DNA from: Orthonyx spaldingii
Taxonomy: Eukaryota > Chordata > Aves > Passeriformes > Orthonychidae
NCBI GenBank assembly: GCA_013397795.1
Contig: VZTJ01004174.1
Location: forward strand, 38,422 to 102,421
Reading direction: 5' to 3'
Length of the DNA: 64,000 bases
Position numbers and translations under genes: made by a program. Every line of letters starts with the position of its first letter. Position 1 is the stretch's first letter. The notes beneath the pieces were generated by a model. It was not told where the DNA came from and ran no database searches. It worked only from the letters and a program-made list of their open reading frames with translations. Positions 52,701-63,994 of the stretch are shown here, piece after piece.

Positions 52701-55700
52701 TGTCTGGCTAATGAGATTCTCATGGACTTGAATCTCTGGGTTTTTTTTAAAAATGCATAGCAACATTGATCATTTTGAGAATTGAATCCCAAAATCTTTA
52801 TGCATGATCAGATTGTGCTGAAACATGGGGACACAAAGGGACCAGAAAACCTGACAAGAGGTTTTCCTTGTGGGGAAGGAGTGCATCTCAAGAGACACTG
52901 TTCCCTCCTAGAAGTGCAGAGCAATTTACATTAGTGTCTTGTCTCACAACTGTCCATTCTATGAGCTTCATCTTTTTGTAAGACTGTCAGCCATGACATT
53001 GCACCCCCACTTATGCATATGGAAGTTCTCCAAAGAAAGGGAGAAAGATTTTGCCCATCTCTGTGATAACTCAGAGTCTCTCCCAGCTCACCACTATCAA
53101 TCACAACCTCAACAGCCAACTATTCTAATATTTATGATCCTTGTTCTTGCCATAGTAAGCATGGAATGCAATGATAGTTAGTTATAAAGAGTTTATCTTC
53201 ATCTTGAAAAGCCAAAGACTGGCGAGATCAAAGCAAAGTCAAGTGCAATGAATTGGTGGCAGGAAATGGTATGGTTTGGTGGGAGGAGGTTCTGAGAAAA
53301 GCCAACCTAAGTAAATAATAAGAAAAGTAGGCAGACAGGACCTTGCCAGGGGTAGGGGTGTATTAAAACTGAGAGTAAGAGATAGATCAACAGCTGCTCC
53401 GGGAGCTGGTTCTTCCAGCTGCATCTGCAGCTGGTTCTTCCCTCGAGTTTGGGGGCAGGTGGTATCACCCCTTTCGGCATTTCATGCAGAAAAGTCCTGG
53501 AGAGTGGGACGATGCAAGCTGGTCTCTACTGTAGCAGCTGCACTAGAGCAAACCAAACACAGCCCAGGGCCACAGAAAAAAGAGAAAGCATCAGCCCTGC
53601 TAAGACCCCTTCTACAGAGAACCGAGACTGCTGTTAGTGCAGTGTTGAGCAGTTTGTCCAGCTGTGGCTCAGCCAGGAGGAAACCTGTGTTAGCTGTTGT
53701 GTAGGTGGAGCAGAAGCTGCCTGCTCAACCCTGCGGTGGCAAGTGAGGTCTCGTTGGCTGCAGTTTTCTCTTTGGCCACCAGACTCCACTCTCCTGCCTG
53801 GGATGCAGGCAGCTGGGACACACACGGCTCCACTGAACTCAGTGCTTCCAGCGTCCCACCTTGGAAAGCAGGAGTGGTAGGCAAGAAAAGCCCAGAGGAA
53901 TGAGAAGTTGTGTGCGTCACCTGTTGTACAGAAATGGATGAGGAACGTGGCAAAACAGCAAAATTTCAACTCATTGGCCTCATTGACTGAACTGCAAAGC
54001 ACAGTGGAGAAAAATTCTGGAGTTTCATGAACTCTTTTAGGCAGTGTCATCCCACCTCTCTTTTTTCCAGGCGCCTGGATCATTCCTGTCTCCACGTTGT
54101 TTCCACCCTTGTGTTGGAACAAGAAAAATTCTCTCTCAGCCCTACAGTGAAACAGATCAGGAACCAATACAAGCTAAGACTAACCCAGCCCAAGAAAAAA
54201 TTGGCTCTAACTCAGATCAGCTCCACAGCCACAGGGAGGGGTAGCACAGGAACAGAAACAATTGATAAGTGAAAGGCAGGACTGCTTCTGCTATGGGCAG
54301 TGACAGCTTCTGCCTGCTCAAGTTGTGCGTGTAACTACAGCCCCAGAGTGGAGGCTCCCAAGCTCAGTGCTCAAGCCTGAATTGTTGGAGCAATGTTAGA
54401 TTGCTCTGGCTGTACTCCATGTTCATGTGTCTCCAAGAGGTACCTAATTTGAACAGCTCTAGACAAAGCAAGTGGTCAGAAGCCAGAAAACAGGAATTCC
54501 CAAATGTCTTCGTAAGTATTGTGGCATGTTAACACCAGGGAAGACAGAAGATAGTCCCACAGGAGTAGTTCTGACTACATGTGGAAACCTTGGGGTCTTG
54601 CTAACTTGGTTTTCACTGTAGACTAAATAGAATGAGTTTCTGAAGTCCTTATGTGCTGAAATAATGTTGAAGCATTATTTGAAAGTATTATTATTTATTG
54701 TAAATTCTTCTGATGCCTCCAAAGTGCATTTCTTGCAGCTGCACTCCTATGAAGTATGACATTTTGGACAAGCTGCCAGGTATTGGAGATGTAAGGCCAT
54801 ATTCCTGCAAAAGCTATATTGACAAATCAATTCAAACCAAAGAAAAATACTAACTGATATTATATCCAGGCATACTAAAGAGGAAGATAAGGATGAGCAT
54901 AACTTTACTTATAGAAACCCACTGTGAGGTGAAAAGTGCATTTATTTCAGAAAGAAGATTAATACCACAATAAAGAAATGCCTTTTCACAAGGCACAGAA
55001 AAATCTAACGGTGATCTCAAAGCAAACTTTACAAATATTCTTGATGCAAAAAGAGTTCCTGAAGTGTTAGGGAAGTTTGAAAGCAAAGGGAAGGAAGGAC
55101 AGAATTTCCTTCTCCAAAAATGGTAATTTCTACATCTATCAAACCATAGATAATATGAATTATGAAAAAATCCAGAACAAAACTTGTAATTTTGATAGCA
55201 CAGTACATTTCATGCAACTCTGCACCTTTCTAAGAGAAAGGGTTGTTGGTTTTCTGGTTAATAAATAATAAATCTAACCATTTTGCCAAAGCCTGTAAAT
55301 AAAAAGTCCGTTCCAAAAGTCAGCACATTATGAGAAACAGCCTCAGTGCCTAGACATTTTAGGCAACTACTCAAAAAAGTAAATACAGCATGCACTTTAT
55401 CTGATCTGGATGAATGTGGAAAAGAGACTTAACAAACCTGGATTGAATTAAGACATTCCACTAGTATAACTTTCCTACAATAAGCCCACTTATAAGTTAA
55501 AGAAGGATAAAGGAGACCTTGTGTACATAGAGATGAAAGTTTTCTAGTTACAGAAGAGACAGCGCCCTAGTAAAGTAGTTCTGCTCATGTATCCTCTAAT
55601 TGGAGGTAATTTCGAGCTGGATTGATGGAGGGGATATAAATTGAGTATTGTGGCGCCTGCCTTGTAGGCACTGAGTCAGGGAAGGAAACAGTCTCCCAGC

Positions 55701-55920
55701 CACTTGGCCATTGGTACTCTGCCTCATCCTCTGCCAGCAGCCTAAGCTCATCCCTAGCCCAGGGATGCTCCCACCATGCAGCTGTGTGCTCGGTCAACAT
55801 TCCTGGCCTCCTAGCAAAACCTATGGGTCTGAACCAAACACTCAAGCTCTTCCCATCCAGTGAGTGGAGAGAAACAGAAACTCAAAGTTAAGGACTAGTC
55901 TTACACAAAAAACCCCAAAA

Positions 55921-55968
55921 TACAAAAACCAAAAACAAACGAACAACAAAACAAAACAAAAACAACCC
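55921..55968 (+). repeat. A-rich CAAA/CAAAA simple repeat
   Basis: Imperfect run of acaaaac-type units ending in a C tract. Low complexity. Confidence 0.85.
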
Positions 55969-58334
55969 CCCATAAAATCCCAACAAAATGAGCAGGAAGC
56001 TTCAGAGAAGCTCTTACTCTGGTTCTTCACAGCAAGTTACTGAGCAGAAATTGAAGTTTTCTCTCATTCTTTGCCCACAACAGAGGATATGAGAGGTCTG
56101 GATTCAAATTTGTATTCCGCTTACTTTGGAATATGGGTTTGAATGTGTGTCTCTGCCCTAGGAAAGTGCACGGGCTGTGGGCACTCTCCAAGGGAGTTGT
56201 TCCACTGCCAACCAAACCACTGTCAGAGCAAATCCTCAGCAAATGATTTCAAGTAATTGAACCAAAAACCTGGATTGAAGCCCTTGGTCTAGTGTGGAAA
56301 AATGGAGAAAACTCCAGCAGTTTGAAACAGGTTCCTAATCAGAATGCGCTGAAACTGAAACTCACCCAAAAAGTCACTAAACAACTTGTTCTTTAAAAGA
56401 AAAACATTTAATACAAAAATACACAAAAATGAACAAATCATATACTGTCAATATTATACACCTGATCTTAAAAACTTTTTGAAATCGGTTGTTCTCATGA
56501 AGTTCAGAGTATGAGAGGTTCAGTGCCTGCATGAGTAGCTGTACCACAGACATCTACATACTCTAGAGGCCAAGGAGCTGAGGTGAAGCAATCCCCTCTG
56601 GGTGTAGTCTCTTCACAAACAGTTGTTTAGGCTTGATTATTGCAAGGGGATTGTTTGTCCTTTTGGGAGACAAACAGTTCAGTTATATAAAGGCTGAAAC
56701 AACTTAAAGATTGAAGGTCTGAGGAGTAGACTTAAGAGGTTAGATGGCTTGAGAGCAGCTTTACATTTAATTGCTTTGTGTTTTAAACAGCACTTGATCA
56801 AGAAGAACAAGGTTTCAATTGATTCCTGTGTCAGGACATGGTGCAGGCGGCTACTGTGGACATTAACTCTTTGTGCAAAGTTGGACTGAATCGACAAAAG
56901 GGATTGGAACTGCACAGAGAGGAGCCAGCCCGATGTCTCTTCTCAGTCCTAGTGAAACCCCATGTACTGGACCATGTTCTCAGAGGGCAAGAACTGTGAG
57001 TTGGGTGGTAATCTCACAAAGAGAAAGGCAGAAAGCTGCAGCAGGAGGACCAGCAGTCTAGCAAGTAGCCAATCCCCTAATCCTGCAACACACAGACACT
57101 TAAAGTCACCTTGTGATAACTAGCCTGCATAAGGTCAAGTTTATGTTCTGTCTTTCCATGATAGGGGCATAGCGCCCTTCCATCTCATCAAGCAGATGGT
57201 CAGGCTCGACATTCCTCACTAAAATCCTCTCCAAAGCAGAACTATGCTGACATACAGAATTTATAATGCAGGCATGATTTTTGTTTTATTTTCACAGGCA
57301 ACATTTGCTGCAAATCCAAACTATATGTTTACCAATGTACATAGGTAATGAAGTATAGAAAAGGAAGACATTAATAAGTTTATAAATGTATACAGGACTT
57401 TTTAAAACATAAATACATGGCTACATGCAAAGAATTAAAATTCTTTTGGAATATCAACAGACCGTGATAACCTTGCCTAGAGTTAAAAAAAAGAAATCAT
57501 TAACCCTGAAAAGTAAACTCCTCTGAACCAGGCAATCATTTCTGCACCATACAGTTCTTTTGATAATTAGGTTTAATGGATGTTACACAGGAATAATGAG
57601 GAGATGCTACCAAATGATGCTCTGTAACTGTATGTCCTTGCTCCAGTTAGGTGGTCACCTGCTTTCTCTGAAACCACTGAAATAAGAGGGATGTTACATT
57701 AATAAAAAAAAATTGTGTTCATGTATAAATAATTTTATGGCAAAGTGACATTTCAAGGTTGATGCTTTTTAAAAATTAAGAGATTATAATCCTTTAAATT
57801 TTTCCAGAAACTGTTAAGTAAATACATGCAGTAACCAGATCACATGCTGTTTGTAACAGTCATTTCATTTCTAAATTCTCAGATCACATTCTTAGAAGAA
57901 TTTACAGACTAAGGAAGTCAGTTTTAGTTTCATTTCTCTATTGTTAAAAATTTGGTCTATATCCTAGAAAATATAATAATAATAATAATCCCTGTAAATT
58001 TTAGAAGTGTAGAAGAAGTGGAAATTGGCTAGGTTTTAAGAATTTATGTTTATTCTCAAAAGGCTCCCTAGAAGGGATGTCTGTATATTACTCTCTGGGA
58101 GGATAGACATGCCTATACTTAAGGTTATCCAGCATTTCATATTCTGGGACCCAGGTTTTCAATCATCTGTCACCATCTAAAAGCTAAATAATTTGGTCTG
58201 AAATTTCACACAGAAACTGCTTGAGAATCAAGGCAAAGGAAAAGAAGCTGTCTTCAAAAAATCTGACAGGCTTTTCTTTGAAGCAAAACCTTGAAATCTG
58301 GTCAAGGATAAATCTAATACAATTTTTCTGATTT

Positions 58335-58354
58335 TTTTGTTTTGTTTTGTTTTT
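58335..58354 (+). repeat. (TTTTG)n microsatellite
   Basis: Three TTTTG units plus a partial unit, preceded by extra T. Confidence 0.9.
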
Positions 58355-58534
58355 ATTGACTGTAAAACATACTAAACATCTCAGCTCACAATTGTTTGGC
58401 AAAGATTCAGAAGATGTCATCCTAGAATGGCAATCATCAGTGGAGGGAGCAAGGCAAAAAGTCACAGACTGAAAAAGAAGCCAGACTGAAAGAGAGCAGA
58501 CTCTGGCTTTTTCAGTTATCTGACTGGAAGAGTC

Positions 58535-59720
58535 CCATGGGAGATTGTTCTGGAGATTAGAACAGAAGATCAGTTGCTTTTCAGGGATGACCTCCTCCAC
58601 CTTGAAGATAGGCCCACCCTAATGAGCCAGAAATCAAGCAAAGACAACAAGAGGTTGGCATAGATGAACAAGGAGCTCCTGACAAAACTCAAAAGAAAAA
58701 TTTAAGAGGTGGAAGCAGTGACAAGTATAATAATATGGAGATGCTGTCCAAGCATTCATGGAGGGGGTTAAGAAAGCCAAAGCCTTATGAAGTTGAATCT
58801 GGAGATGAATGTGGACGGCAAGAAGAAGAGCTTCTCTAAGCATATCAGCAGCAAAGGAAAGATGAGGGAAAATATGGACCCACTGATGAAAGGAGAAAGA
58901 GACTTGTTGACAAAGGACATGGAACAAGCTGAGGTACAGAATGCCTTCCTTGCCTCAGTCTTTACTGGCAAGATTTGCCTTCAGGAATCTCAGCATTTTG
59001 AGAGACCAGTGGGAAGGTCTGGAGAAAAGAGGATTTACTCTAGGTAGAGGAGGACCAAGTTGACCTAAAGACACCAAATATATACAGGTTCATGGGACCT
59101 GACAGGATGTACCCACAAGTGCAGAGGGAGCTGGCCAATGTAAGGCCACTGTTGATAATCTGTGAAAGGTCATGGAGACTGGGAGAGGTTCCTGACAACA
59201 AGAAAAAAGTAATTATCAATTTTTTCCGAAGGGCAAGAGGGAGGGCTGGGGAGCTACAGGTCTGCCAGCCTCACCTCAATCCCTAGAAAGAAGGTAATGG
59301 AACAAATTATCCCAGAAACCATTTCCAAACACAGAAAGATGATTTGGAGTCTGTTTGGATTTATGAAGACAAGGATAAGCTTGACCAACATGATAGCCCT
59401 CTACAGTAAGACTAGTTCAGTGGATGAGAATGGAGCAGTGGATGATATTTATCTTGACTTCATTAAGGCTTTTAACAGAGTGTCCAGTAATGCCCTTATG
59501 GAAAAATGGATGAAGCGTAGGTTACGTGAAGTGGGCAGTGAAGTGGAATGAAAACTGACTGAACTGTGAGGCCCAAAGGGTTCTCATCCAGAGCACAATG
59601 TCCAGCTAGAGGCCAGTCATTAGTGGTGTCTGGCAGGGGTAATGCTGGGGCCCACAGTGTTTAACGTCTTCTTTAATGACCTGGATTATGGGATGTCACA
59701 CTTTCAGTGACAGCAGGAAA
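58535..59720 (+). mobile_element. CR1-type LINE internal region with reverse-transcriptase remnants
   Basis: An old, disabled copy of the polymerase-coding part of a CR1-like non-LTR element. Recognisable pieces in order are: an upstream segment reading DLLTKDMEQAEVQNAFLASV (about 58897-58956; usual form 'EKAEVLNAFFASVF'), 'ggacctgacaggatgtacccacaagtg' (GPDRMYP, usual 'GPDGIHPR') at about 59093, and IYLDFIKAFNRVSSNALMEKW in the frame at 59297-59551 (RT block around 'YLDFSKAFDTV'). The frame is broken by stops and shifts between these. The 3' end of CR1 is missing. Confidence 0.85.
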
Positions 59721-62700
59721 CACATATCCCATCAGTCTCAGCATTCCCTCCAGATGTCCATTTGCTGTCATGCAGGTTGTGTTCCACATGTGTGGTACTG
59801 AGCACAACCTCATCCCTCCCTTCTCAACTCTTCCTTGCATGCTTGTGAAATCAAGCTCCAAAATTTAGGAAATTAATTACTTAAAGGTTAATAATTAGCA
59901 AAGTGGGGAGGTGGGGTGGTTGTACAATGCCAGTTCTACCCCTCGCATATATGGATAATGATGTGGTCTTTTGTTATGTGGACATTTTTCCTGCACAGTT
60001 CTTCATTCAGTATGAAGGATGGGCAAGTCTCATGAAGTAAGCAGCTGTTGAGTATTTACTGCCCTCATAATTATTCCATATGCAGGGCTATGCATTGATT
60101 TACTATCTGTTCCTATTACAGACTTTCTTAGAGACAGTTTTTTTCACTTAGGAAGGTTTTGCAGTCTCTATTGTAACATTGTCAAGAATCTTCTTCATGG
60201 AAGAAGTCATATTGGAACCCAGGTCTTCAAGTCAGATTTAACCATTTTAACATCAAGGCAAAGCTTCTGTTATTGCTTCCACTACCTGCAAAAAGTCAGA
60301 ATCCCAAAGAAAGCAATTGTCATTACACATTATTTGCAGGACAAATGCAGCTTTTTCCCTAAATGACACTACGTGGGTAAAATTGCTTATCATCACACAG
60401 ATAAAGACCATATTCACAAGGATAGCAGTATAGTACCATAGAACCATACTCACAAGGAAAGATAAATCACAGCTGCACATGAACCTTAATTATAGTATCT
60501 CCTAAACCTTTAAATTCTGCAGGGTATTTTCTCTGCAACGGATACCTGGATGATGACGTCCCTTTAGGTAGCAATTTGTTTTTTATAGACCAACAGAAGT
60601 CCTTGGGCCTGCAATTAGCATCCTTTATGTAGCTCTCTGTACATTTCTTATGTGTTTTCTTTCCACTTTCTTTACGTTCCTTCCATTAGCTCTAGCAAGT
60701 GAATTGCAAATGTAACAGGTCCCACTGCAAACTGAAATACCTGCCACAGAACTGTGTTTGAAGGAAAAAACAACACATCTCTTCTCCTGCAGTCTTTTCT
60801 GTAGATTTCAGTTTATGGATGGCAAAATTGCTGTTCAGATGAACCCCATGCTTTTTATTTGAAGATTTTCCAGAAGCCACCCCACAGTCACAGCACAACT
60901 TCTCCTCCAGAAGACAGGAACATACTCCCCTTCCATTCAGATGATATGGGCCCTATCTCCTGGCCATCCCATTCGGCTGGTGTGCAATTCTGGGACTAGT
61001 TTTTAACATCTGGTTACAGATGTAAATCTGTGGTAAGGATTTATTTTCTATTCTTATGTAAAAATAGATGTTGTTTCTCTGGGTTTATTGCCGTTCAGTT
61101 AAACTGACCTTCTGAGTGTAGCAGTGTTTTCTTTGCTTCTTGAAAACTAACCTTTCTTATGCATTAAGCCAGACCCTTTCCTTCAAAATGAAAAACACAC
61201 AAAGAAGCAAGATAGGATTTAACTGTTAGATTTACTTTATTTCAACTGCTTGACTTACGCCCCTGACAGAGTGATGAACTACTAGAAACTTAGATGGTGA
61301 ACGAACCAATACATGAAAGTGAATTCTGATGTGTACCATGCCTTAACCCATGCCCTGTCTGTTTTACTCCCTCAGTTTGACTGTGCTTTCTTTCTGCTCC
61401 AGGGATCCTGGCTAGTTCTGCTCCATCTACATGGCTCTTTTTATACTCTAGTTTTTGCTGTTCTTTCTTTTTAAAGGTCTAATGAATCTCTATTTTTACC
61501 GTCGTCATTTTGCTGTATTTTTTTAATTTATTGCTTTTCTTTCCTTATGCTGTAACATCATGGCCCACCTTTCTTCTCTCCATCCTGCAGGATCCTTGAA
61601 ACCAATGTAGTGCTACGATTTCCATACATATTAAAAAATTAAGTCTTTACTTTGAACTATAAGCACATTGACTGTCTGCCTGCACTCTTCTTTATATCTG
61701 GACTTGTCCCTCACTCTTCACCTGCTGTTCTTGTTCCTCAGCCTCTTCCCTTCTTTGGACCCTTGGATGTGCCGCAGTTCTTCATGAGGCAGTGACTCCT
61801 GGCATGGGACACCCTCGCATAATGGGAAGTTAGCTGAAGATGGCAGAGACCATTGCAGAGGAAAACCATAAAAGATGCTCCAGAAGAAGACTGGAGATGA
61901 ACTCTGCAGTAGAGAGAGGTTTGTGTTTCTTCCTGCTTCTCCTTGAGGAAATGCCTCACCCAGCCAGCAAGGTGCTGCTGCACCTGCCATGACCAGGGCA
62001 CACTGAGCACAGCTTTTATCTGCTTCACCCTGTGCGTGGGCACAAAGTTGGACATTGCTGGCTAATTCCTTAAGGGCAGCCCACAGTAGTGGAACTGGAC
62101 ATTTGGGTGAAATTTAAAAGAATGCTAAGGTTCTGCAGATGAGCATGAAATTTTCCAGGCAATCCCTGCTCCTGCCTGGGCTGGAAGGACCACAATGAAG
62201 ACTTTGAAAGGCTTTTAGGTCTTGGATGCTGAGCACAAATGCAACACTAAAAGACTTGCTAAAAGAAGTCTTTCTCATCTATTAAAAAGAGTCCAGTACC
62301 CCTGGGTAAGTGACTGTAGGATTTCCTTACCACAAAATTTATTGATGCCCAATTATCCAGATTAAATTTAATATTTCCTAAAAAGTTCGTTACCCTCTCT
62401 ATAGACAAAGAGCATCTTCTGTGACCTTTTGTGTATCAGGTCACGACTACCATGTCCTCTTCCCCTACTTTTCTCTCTGATAAATGCCAACCTTTGTAGA
62501 AGGACACATTTTTCTGACCAGGTTTTGTTGCCTGTTTTCCTATGAATTCTCTTCATTCTTTCCTATGAATTCTCTCTCTATCTTTCCTAAGGTGCCATGC
62601 CCAATATTGTATCCAGTAGTTTAATCAAGGCTTCTCCAGTGCCAAATGGAGCAGAATTTACTCCTTTGATGGAAAACATGCCGAGAATGGAAGACGTCCT

Positions 62701-63044
62701 TATTTAACATGCAACCGTATCGCACCTCAGCCATCTACTCTGATTGAGCCGGGGGTCAGACCAGGGGCACTTTTAGGCGGGGCTGCGGATTTGGTAGAGC
62801 AACTTGTTCATGTACCTGCTAGAGATGGAAACACAGAACGTTCCCAAGGAAAAGGATCCTTATCTGCCTGACTCAGCAGTGTCAGCCTGGACACACTGTC
62901 TGCTAGGAGCACTGGTTGAGGGAAAGGTGTGTCTGGAAATGAAACATGAGAAAATGGGGCATGGCTGGTGGTTGCTGGGCAGAGTGGGGCATTTCATAAG
63001 TTAGGGGGGCACGTTGGCAACGCAGGTTATATTCAGGGGGCATG
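59721..63044. other. Intergenic stretch upstream of the right-hand CpG island
   Basis: No supported gene. Minus-strand frames at 61718-62055 (90 and 105 codons) overlap each other and match nothing known. A 23-bp-spaced direct duplication occurs at 62536-62575. From about 62700 onward GC content begins to rise toward the island. Confidence 0.65.
62536..62575 (+). repeat. 17-bp direct duplication
   Basis: tttcctatgaattctct occurs at 62536-62552 and again at 62559-62575, separated by 6 nt. It is a local tandem duplication and could reflect replication slippage. Confidence 0.85.
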
Positions 63045-63117
63045 GTGATGTTCGGCCAAATGTTGGACCGAATAACTTTGGAGGTGTTTTCCAGCCTTAC
63101 TGATTCTGTGATTCTAA
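63045..63117 (+). mobile_element. CR1 3'-end fragment
   Basis: 'gttggaccgaataactttggaggtgttttccagccttactgattctgtgattcta' is a CR1 terminus in plus orientation, ending about 170 bp before the CpG island. Confidence 0.88.
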
Positions 63118-63587
63118 GGGGGCATTTAATAAGTGAAGACACTACAGGAAACTGGAAAGAGCTAGTGGGCATAGTTCGACTGTTTGACCTCTCGGAGGTA
63201 ATACATACCATAATGGAAGGGAACATTTTGCTAAACGTTCACTTTTCGCGGAAAAAGTAAGTTCAGTGCCTCGGACTGATTTGAAAATTTGTCGATGCAG
63301 GCGCGTGAAAAACCGTTCTCCAGCTACCGGAGGTAACATCCCGCGCCAGGACGCCTTTAAAAGGCTCCCTGAGAATTTCTCCGCTGGCGCAGGCAGGAGC
63401 CTCTCCGAGCAAACCGGGGCGAGAACTCAGGTGATCCCTTCCGAGCCGCAGAGCTGCCGGGCGGGAACCGGCACCTCCCGGCAGCTCCGGAGCTAGGGCA
63501 GCGGCAGGGATCGCCCCTACCGGGCGGGCGGCTGGGAGCCTTCCGAGGGCTGCGGAGGGGGCCGGGGGAAGCCCCGGGGGAGCCCGG

Positions 63588-63644
63588 CGGTGTCGGTGGC
63601 GGTGTCGGTGGCGGTGTCGGTGGCGGTGTCGGTGGCGGTGTCGG
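63588..63644 (+). repeat. 12-bp GC-rich minisatellite
   Basis: About 4.75 perfect copies of the unit cggtgtcggtgg, head to tail. The G-rich strand has many short G runs, so quadruplex-type structure is possible. The array lies about 310 bp upstream of the E2F cluster. Long Arg-His or Thr-Pro open frames across it result from the repeat and are not evidence of coding. Confidence 0.95.
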
Positions 63645-63783
63645 GGCGGGCCCGGGGCGCTGCCCGGGGCGGTGCCCGGGGCGGGCCGCGCGCTCCGTGC
63701 GGGAGCAGCTGTCACTGTCAGCGCGCCGGCGAACCGGGATCCCGGCCGCGCGCAGGGGGAATCCCCCAGCCTCGCCCCCGCAG

Positions 63784-63788
63784 CCAAT
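63784..63788 (+). promoter_or_regulatory. CCAAT box (distal)
   Basis: AGCCAATCG within the island, 104 bp upstream of the proximal CCAAT box and in the same orientation. It is a good NF-Y core match. Confidence 0.5.
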
Positions 63789-63799
63789 CGCCGCGCCGC

Positions 63800-63807
63800 A
63801 TGCAAAT
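63800..63807 (+). promoter_or_regulatory. Octamer ATGCAAAT (distal copy)
   Basis: Perfect octamer 12 bp downstream of the distal CCAAT box, in the same orientation as the proximal octamer. Confidence 0.55.
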
Positions 63808-63887
63808 CGCCGCCGCGCCCGGGCCAGTGGGAAGGCGGCGGGGCGCGGAGGCGGCCCCCCGTTGGACGGCGCGAAGGGCGGCGGGGA

Positions 63888-63892
63888 CCAAT
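63888..63892 (+). promoter_or_regulatory. CCAAT box (proximal, CCAATCAG)
   Basis: CCAATCAG in the form preferred by NF-Y, about 66 bp upstream of the E2F cluster. This spacing fits an NF-Y-dependent cell-cycle promoter. Confidence 0.6.
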
Positions 63893-63933
63893 CAGACGGC
63901 GAGGCGGGCGGGGCGCGCCCCAGGGGCGGGGAC

Positions 63934-63941
63934 ATGCAAAT
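63934..63941 (+). promoter_or_regulatory. Octamer ATGCAAAT (proximal copy)
   Basis: A perfect POU-factor (Oct-1 type) octamer lies 16 bp upstream of the first E2F-type site. A second perfect copy lies 134 bp upstream in the same orientation. Two perfect AT-rich octamers inside a very GC-rich island are unlikely by chance. Confidence 0.6.
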
Positions 63942-63945
63942 TTGG

Positions 63946-63951
63946 TTTGAA
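63946..63951 (+). promoter_or_regulatory. TTTGAA element (CHR-like)
   Basis: TTTGAA matches the cell-cycle genes homology region core. It lies 6 bp before the first E2F-type site, within the spacing seen in cell-cycle promoters. It is a short motif, so chance occurrence is possible. Confidence 0.35.
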
Positions 63952-63957
63952 AAGAGG

Positions 63958-63994
63958 GCGGGAAATCCGAGTTTCGCGGGAGGCCCTTGGCGCG
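63958..63994 (+). promoter_or_regulatory. Cluster of three E2F-type binding sites
   Basis: Within 37 bp there are GCGGGAAA at 63958-63965 (exact reverse complement of the E2F core TTTCCCGC), TTTCGCGGGA at 63972-63981 (one base from consensus TTTSSCGC) and CTTGGCGC within 63986-63993 (one base from TTTGGCGC). Closely spaced E2F sites near the start are typical of autoregulated E2F-family promoters such as E2F1 and E2F3a. They are 7 to 43 bp from the window edge, so the transcription start is probably at or just past 64000. Confidence 0.75.

Larger units (their letters stand above)
49771..58534. other. Intergenic stretch
   Basis: Nearly 9 kb with no supported gene and no recognised CR1. A block at about 53.4-54.3 kb is less AT-rich and has open frames on both strands (minus 53634-54167, 177 codons; plus 53697-53903 and 54027-54272) with no domain I can name. 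A second open block lies at 55585-55845 (minus, 86 codons). A-rich CAAAA-type sequence occurs at 55921-55968 and (TAA)5 at 57974-57989. Confidence 0.65.

Noticed and set aside
55585..55845. 86-codon minus-strand frame with a TATA-like ggatataaattg nearby
   Set aside because: The TATA-like motif and the frame are in opposite orientation and the protein matches nothing known.
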